A DNA stretch of 10,944 nucleotides. Source: Thermoplasmatota archaeon. GTDB lineage: Archaea > Thermoplasmatota > Penumbrarchaeia > Penumbrarchaeales > Penumbrarchaeaceae. Of the stretch, positions 7,098-10,944 are shown piece after piece; within the stretch, counting starts at the first letter, position 1; each line of letters starts with the position of its first letter. The position numbers and the translations under genes were made by a program. The stretch spans positions 1-10,944 of the forward strand of contig JAUVCY010000028.1 in assembly GCA_030595585.1 (NCBI GenBank). The letters are read 5' to 3'. The notes below the pieces were generated by a model, which saw only the letters and a list, made by a program, of their open reading frames with translations, was not told the DNA's origin and searched no databases.

Positions 7098-10000
7098 TCA
7101 CTTCTGCCGGGATCGATCGCGGACCGATGAACGTTCCCCTCTCCTGGCCGTCGGCATATCCCTTCCTTGCCCTCTCACCTCCCTTCCGGGCCTCATACCA
7201 CCACGATGTGATGCCCTCGTCTCCTCCTGGTCTGAGCCGACACTTCGGTGAAGGTAAGACGAATCTATCGATTCGTCGTCATTGCCCTCGATCTCATCAT
7301 ATGTCTTTTTCAGCTTCCGATTATTATACAGGAGAAAACCAAATACCACGGCCAGAAGTAGAACGAAGATCATCAGAATGATAAGAGGCAGGGAAGGAGA
7401 TATCTCATCCTTCTCGGAACCATTTTCAGCAGGCAGGATGACCCTGACCACGATGTAGGTGTAGCCCACGTTCCCCGATGTGTCAACCACCTTTACCTCC
7501 ATCTTGTGGTTTCCGGATGTCAGGTTGAAGGTGACGTGCCACAGGGATCTCCCCTCAAGCGGGATCCACTCCCCATTGTCGATACGGACCTCCACCGATG
7601 AGACCTCCCAATTATCATATGCCGTCCCCTCGAAGTTCACCAGACCCTCCTCGTCCAATATGGTATTGTTGCCTGGCTCGGTTATTGTTACCGTTGGGGG
7701 AGTTACATCCACTGCCTCTGTGATGTCAAGGTCGTAGGTGAGCTGGACCGACCTCTCGTTCCCAACCGTGTCCAGTGCCCGGATCTGGAGCACGTTCACC
7801 CCCAACTCCAGCGTCACGACCCATTTCCAGGTGTCGATGCCCTCGAGGTCCATGAACGTTCCACCCTCGAACCTGCCCATGACCCTTGAGACACCTATGT
7901 CATCGTAGGCTTCCCCTGTTATGACCTGGATCGGATTTGAAACGTGGGAGTTCGACGGTGGGTTTATCGAGACGATCTCCGGAGGCGTCTTGTCCAGATA
8001 TACCTTGTACTCAAGGATCGCGAAGTTGCCCATGGCATCCTCGGCCCTTATCAGCAGAACGTTGGAACCCTCGGAGATATAATCTATCTCGGCTGTAAAC
8101 GCCCCATCCACCACATCGTACAGCCATCCATCAATGGTCAAGATCGCATCGGGTTCTATCAAACCCATGATCACAACGACGTCTTCGCCGACCACCGCGG
8201 GGGATCGTGTCAGGAATATCGACGGTGGCGTGGTATCCAGCGTCACCCTCCTGATCGTGGTGGTCATCGATCCGGTCCTGTCAAAGGCCGTGATAACGAT
8301 CCTGTTCTCCCCTTCCACAAGGGTGGTCAGGCTATGATCGAATACGCCGTTCTCCACCGGAACCTCCTCGCCGTTCACGGTCAGCCTGACCGTGCTCTGA
8401 TCGGTGTACCCCTTGACCCTCAATTCCCTGTTCGCGGTCGTTATCCCGTCCATTGGCGTATCAATGTGCAGGTATGGAGGCGTGCTGTCCCTGTACACTG
8501 TGAATTGAAATGTGTCGCTGTTGCCCGCCTTATCTATGGCGAAGAGGGTTATCAGGTTCCTGCCCTCGGAGAGGTGGAAGGTCGTATTGAATCTGCCGTC
8601 AACTATCATGGTCGATACATCGTTGAGATACAGGTAGGCATCGGGGCTGCAGGTGCCCTTGATCCAGATGGTCGTGTCGTTGACCACATCTCCCTCAGCA
8701 GGTTGGCTGACGCTGATGGTCGGTGCGATGGAGTCCACCGAGAATTTTACCACAGATGACCCCAAAAAACCGTCAAGATCTGTTGCCATCACCTCGATGT
8801 TATGGGCCCCCTCATCAAGCGAAAGATCGAGTCGTACCTCCTTGATCGCGCCCATATCCACCGGCGGCTTTCCATCTATCACCAGCTTGACGCTTTCCAG
8901 CTCTCCATGGTCCTCAATAACACAGCTGAACAGCAGGTCGTTCGAATTCAACCACTGACCCTCTTCGGGTGAGATGAAGGATATACTTGGAGTATCCAGT
9001 ATTATGGTCACGTGGACGGGGACGAGCATCGGCAGGGTGAAATTCACCCTTCTCGACACACCATTCAGGGTTGCGATAAGGTCATACGGGCTCCGATCAT
9101 GGGAGCCGGTGACGTTGTGAAGAAATGCTTCAAGCGGCAGATCACACAGGGAACCCTGAGGCCCCAGAATGGAATCATGCACTACGCTTCCCTGGTTATT
9201 CTGGATCGTGAGGCCGGCGCCGGCAGCTGGTGCATTTCCGTTGGTCACAACCTTGAAATCCGTTCGGTATGATTCCCGAAGCCAACCGGTCGGATCGCTA
9301 ACGGATACCGACCCCAATGTCGTGTTCAAAACACCTACCGTGGAGGGGATCGTGGAGGGGGTTTCAAGTGAGAACGAATGGCCGTTGCCGGCCATGATAA
9401 CCGAATCCACGGCAGTGCCTGTTGAGGAGATCGATCTACATGCCTTTACCTGTGAGCTCAATGTGCTACCATCCAACCTGAACGTGGACCCCTCTGCAAG
9501 CAGGGAGGAATTGATGGAGTTGACCATGGAGCCATAGAGGTTCAGGGTGGACTCTCTGGATATTATCCCGTACCCGTTATTGCCGATCATGTCCATCCCG
9601 GTGATGTTTGCTATCGACCCGTTCTCCAGCGATATCCCGCAATGGTCCACCATCGTGATCGTTAGGTTCAACGCGGTCAGTTTCCCACCATCCACTATCA
9701 GGCCGAAGGGCGATCCCGAGATCATCGTATCACGCAGGAAAAGGGAGTCCGTCATCAAATAGGGCCCTTTCCAGGAGTGTGGGGATGAGGGTTTGGATAT
9801 CCCACAGTTGACCAGGAGGGTCTTGTTCATCGTGACCATCGATCCAGATGCCGCCGTGAAGCGGTATTCGCTCTCATTCACGCCGGCTATGATCGTATTG
9901 TTCCGGCAGATCAATACACCTCCGGAGGTGACCGAGATCACGTACGGGTCTGGATCCGATCCGTTCACCATGAGCGACACACCGTCCAGGATAAGTGTTC

Positions 10001-10211
10001 CCGATATGGTGAGGTTTCCATCAAGCGTGATATTGTCATTGAAATATGATTCCGCACCTGTTACGTCCCAATCCCCGGATAACATTATCTCATCGTCAGT
10101 ATACTCACCATCCACATAGGATAACGGTCCGATCTCCAACAGGTTCATTATCGACAGTGAGATCAATACGGCCACAAGAGACATTGTAATTATCGAACGA
10201 TGAAAGTACAT
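7098..10211 (-). CDS. Large surface protein: beta-helix-like region, six Ig-like domains, membrane helix, charged tail
   Basis: From ATG 10211 the product is 1037 aa. Residues 1 to about 30 are a signal peptide or anchor (MYFHRSIITMSLVAVLIS...). Residues about 58-350 have short, repeating hydrophobic beta-strand units with many Asn, Gly and Ser turns (for example ITLDGNLTISGTLILDG), suggesting a right-handed beta-helix. Six Ig-like sandwiches follow, starting near 407, 493, 575, 659, 740 and 835; most begin with a D-x-T-P-P-type linker, and most contain a phrase like ALDTVGN or AIDKAGN, as in Big/glucodextranase-B-type domains. A membrane helix spans about 940-962, then YNNRKLKK. The 75-residue tail is first acidic, then basic and Arg/Gly/Ser-rich. 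About 18 N-x-S/T sequons lie outside the membrane and none in the tail, suggesting a heavily glycosylated exterior. No enzyme motif is visible; a rod-like adhesive or ligand-binding role is inferred. The frame stays open to ATG 10448, but that would overlap the upstream gene, precede the TATA box and lack a signal peptide at its end. Confidence 0.9.
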   Translation of the reverse strand: MYFHRSIITMSLVAVLISLSIMNLLEIGPLSYVDGEYTDDEIMLSGDWDVTGAESYFNDNITLDGNLTISGTLILDGVSLMVNGSDPDPYVISVTSGGVLICRNNTIIAGVNESEYRFTAASGSMVTMNKTLLVNCGISKPSSPHSWKGPYLMTDSLFLRDTMISGSPFGLIVDGGKLTALNLTITMVDHCGISLENGSIANITGMDMIGNNGYGIISRESTLNLYGSMVNSINSSLLAEGSTFRLDGSTLSSQVKACRSISSTGTAVDSVIMAGNGHSFSLETPSTIPSTVGVLNTTLGSVSVSDPTGWLRESYRTDFKVVTNGNAPAAGAGLTIQNNQGSVVHDSILGPQGSLCDLPLEAFLHNVTGSHDRSPYDLIATLNGVSRRVNFTLPMLVPVHVTIILDTPSISFISPEEGQWLNSNDLLFSCVIEDHGELESVKLVIDGKPPVDMGAIKEVRLDLSLDEGAHNIEVMATDLDGFLGSSVVKFSVDSIAPTISVSQPAEGDVVNDTTIWIKGTCSPDAYLYLNDVSTMIVDGRFNTTFHLSEGRNLITLFAIDKAGNSDTFQFTVYRDSTPPYLHIDTPMDGITTANRELRVKGYTDQSTVRLTVNGEEVPVENGVFDHSLTTLVEGENRIVITAFDRTGSMTTTIRRVTLDTTPPSIFLTRSPAVVGEDVVVIMGLIEPDAILTIDGWLYDVVDGAFTAEIDYISEGSNVLLIRAEDAMGNFAILEYKVYLDKTPPEIVSINPPSNSHVSNPIQVITGEAYDDIGVSRVMGRFEGGTFMDLEGIDTWKWVVTLELGVNVLQIRALDTVGNERSVQLTYDLDITEAVDVTPPTVTITEPGNNTILDEEGLVNFEGTAYDNWEVSSVEVRIDNGEWIPLEGRSLWHVTFNLTSGNHKMEVKVVDTSGNVGYTYIVVRVILPAENGSEKDEISPSLPLIILMIFVLLLAVVFGFLLYNNRKLKKTYDEIEGNDDESIDSSYLHRSVGSDQEETRASHRGGMRPGREVRGQGRDMPTARRGERSSVRDRSRQK

Positions 10212-10217
10212 TCCCCA

Positions 10218-10223
10218 CACCTT
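10218..10223 (-). promoter_or_regulatory. Shine-Dalgarno AAGGTG for the 1037-aa surface protein
   Basis: AAGGTG lies six bases before ATG 10211, identical in sequence and spacing to the asnS site. It places the start directly before a signal peptide rather than 79 codons earlier. Confidence 0.75.
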
Positions 10224-10246
10224 GCCTTTCCTATGGGGATGGTTCC

Positions 10247-10256
10247 TATTATACTT
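10247..10256 (-). promoter_or_regulatory. TATA box of the 1037-aa surface protein
   Basis: AAGTATAATA (minus strand) lies about 40 bases upstream of ATG 10211. This predicts transcription start near 10226 and a leader of about 15 bases carrying AAGGTG. It sits in the 139-bp spacer after the upstream gene, so this gene is probably transcribed from its own promoter. Confidence 0.6.
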
Positions 10257-10350
10257 TCTACTTCTGGAACACTCCCACGCAGAACAACACATAGATACAA
10301 CCACATTTTGGTCACTGTTCCCTGGACCATATTGTCGTTTGACCCATTCA

Positions 10351-10944
10351 TCACTGACCTTCGATCTGTTCGGGTGGCACTTCCGGAGCTGCCTCCACCG
10401 GGGCCGATCCCACCTCTTCTGTGCTCTCCTCCTGGGGCGGGGCTGCAACGGGTTCTACCGGTGAACTCTGGGGATCTGCTTCGGATGTCGGAAGAGCATC
10501 TGGATCGGCCTGGACTGCATTTTCGGATGGCGCGATCTCATCATATCCTTCCCCTGCAGGTTGAGCGGGGATATCCTCCGCAACCTGGTCCCCTTGATAT
10601 GGATAATTTTCTATCTGTTCCTGTGGAGGATAGGCCTGATCGACATATTGCCCCTCGGGTTGAGCGACCATCAATAGGCTCGGGCCATCCTGAGGTTGGT
10701 AACTGGACACCTGAGAGCTGTCCATCACCGGCACACCACCCACCATATTCGAGTGCCCCATGTATTCGTATTTTAGGATGGAACCATCGTTGCTCATCTG
10801 CTGATATTGTGATATGTTCAGATAATATACCGAACCATCCATCCCCCTGTAGACCATATATTGCCCTTGCTGCACGGCAAATGGCATGGGCTCCTCTTTC
10901 CTCCTCTTCCGCCATAATATGAAGCCGATGATACCTCCAATAAC
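10351..10944 (-). CDS. C-terminal end of a membrane protein with Tyr/Gln- then Pro/Glu-rich tail (N-terminus beyond window)
   Basis: The frame is open from the right edge (first full codon at 10944) to TGA at 10351-10353, giving 197 visible residues; the N-terminal part lies outside. Residues 1-11 (VIGGIIGFILW) are the end of a membrane helix and RKRRK is a stop-transfer signal, so the rest should be cytoplasmic. Residues about 26-62 may form a small ordered unit: two short aromatic strands, YMVYRGMDGSVYYLNISQY and ILKYEYMG. After that the tail is low-complexity. Tyrosines occur 13 times between residues 29 and 134 and not at all afterwards, where Pro, Ala, Glu and Ser dominate. This matches the layout of the tail of the 1196-aa protein, and both contain QYVDQ. 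By analogy with its neighbours, the missing part is probably a large exported domain; this is inference. An internal ATG at 10887 is not a start, because it falls after the stop-transfer signal. Confidence 0.85.
   Translation of the reverse strand, partial: VIGGIIGFILWRKRRKEEPMPFAVQQGQYMVYRGMDGSVYYLNISQYQQMSNDGSILKYEYMGHSNMVGGVPVMDSSQVSSYQPQDGPSLLMVAQPEGQYVDQAYPPQEQIENYPYQGDQVAEDIPAQPAGEGYDEIAPSENAVQADPDALPTSEADPQSSPVEPVAAPPQEESTEEVGSAPVEAAPEVPPEQIEGQ

Noticed and set aside
7098..7290. Frameshift in the tail of the 1037-aa protein
   Set aside because: The change to an Arg-rich composition was suspicious. The parts of the other two minus-strand frames I read by eye met stops early and showed no Pro/Gln-rich tail, so I treat the annotated frame as real, though not proven.
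7944..8759. Plus-strand open frame of 271 codons
   Set aside because: It is antisense to the Ig-like domains of the 1037-aa protein and resembles no protein.
10212..10448. Upstream extension of the 1037-aa protein to ATG 10448
   Set aside because: The 79 extra residues are Arg/Lys/Trp-rich, overlap the end of the upstream gene, precede the TATA box at 10247-10256 and would bury the signal peptide.
10351..10887. Free-standing 178-aa protein from ATG 10887
   Set aside because: The frame continues upstream through a stop-transfer sequence and membrane helix to the window edge, so this is the tail of a longer protein.
10200..10922. Plus-strand open frame of 240 codons
   Set aside because: It is antisense to the tail of the partial membrane protein and crosses a promoter. 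The Pro-rich translation mirrors the low-complexity tail.
1..10944. CRISPR array, insertion sequence or phage-like genes
   Set aside because: There are no regularly spaced DNA repeats, terminal inverted repeats or transposase/integrase motifs; the repetitive signals are protein-level Ca-loop and Ig-domain repeats.

Overview
The window looks like part of an archaeal chromosome, most probably from the Thermoplasmatota (Thermoplasmata). This is inferred from three things: an archaeal-style asparaginyl-tRNA synthetase, TATA-box-like elements combined with GGTG/GGAGG Shine-Dalgarno sites, and a set of very large exported proteins built from calcium-binding thrombospondin-type-3-like (TSP3) repeats, PPC, PKD, cadherin-like and Ig-like domains that end in one membrane helix and a cytoplasmic tail. 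The finer taxonomy cannot be read from this sequence. Base composition, judged by eye, is moderate GC.

All five genes lie on the minus strand. In transcription order (right to left) they are: (i) 10944-10351, the C-terminal end of a membrane-anchored surface protein, of which part of a membrane helix and a Tyr/Gln/Pro-rich tail are visible; (ii) 10211-7098, a 1037-aa surface protein with a signal peptide, a beta-helix-like N-terminal half, six Ig-like domains, a membrane helix and a short charged tail; (iii) 6970-5651, asnS, asparaginyl-tRNA synthetase; (iv) 5545-1955, a 1196-aa surface protein with a signal peptide, two PPC-like domains, Ig/cadherin-like domains, a PKD domain, TSP3 repeats, a membrane helix and a 195-aa tail; (v) 1732-1, an N-terminally membrane-anchored TSP3-repeat protein that runs off the left edge. 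The spacers are 105-222 bp and most contain a recognisable TATA-like element, so the genes are probably transcribed individually rather than as one operon. No stretch over 300 bp lacks a gene. I see no tRNA, rRNA, CRISPR array, insertion sequence or clear terminator.

Four of the five genes encode cell-envelope proteins, so this is a surface-protein locus interrupted by one housekeeping gene. The extracellular parts probably form Ca2+-stabilised, N-glycosylated stalks or adhesive layers. The most notable pattern is that two of the membrane proteins end in unrelated-looking tails with the same two-part design: a Tyr/Gln-rich segment followed by a Pro/Ala/Glu-rich segment with no tyrosine. I found no defence system, biosynthetic cluster or mobile element. 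The hypothesis most worth following is an envelope-to-cytoplasm scaffold built from these tails.
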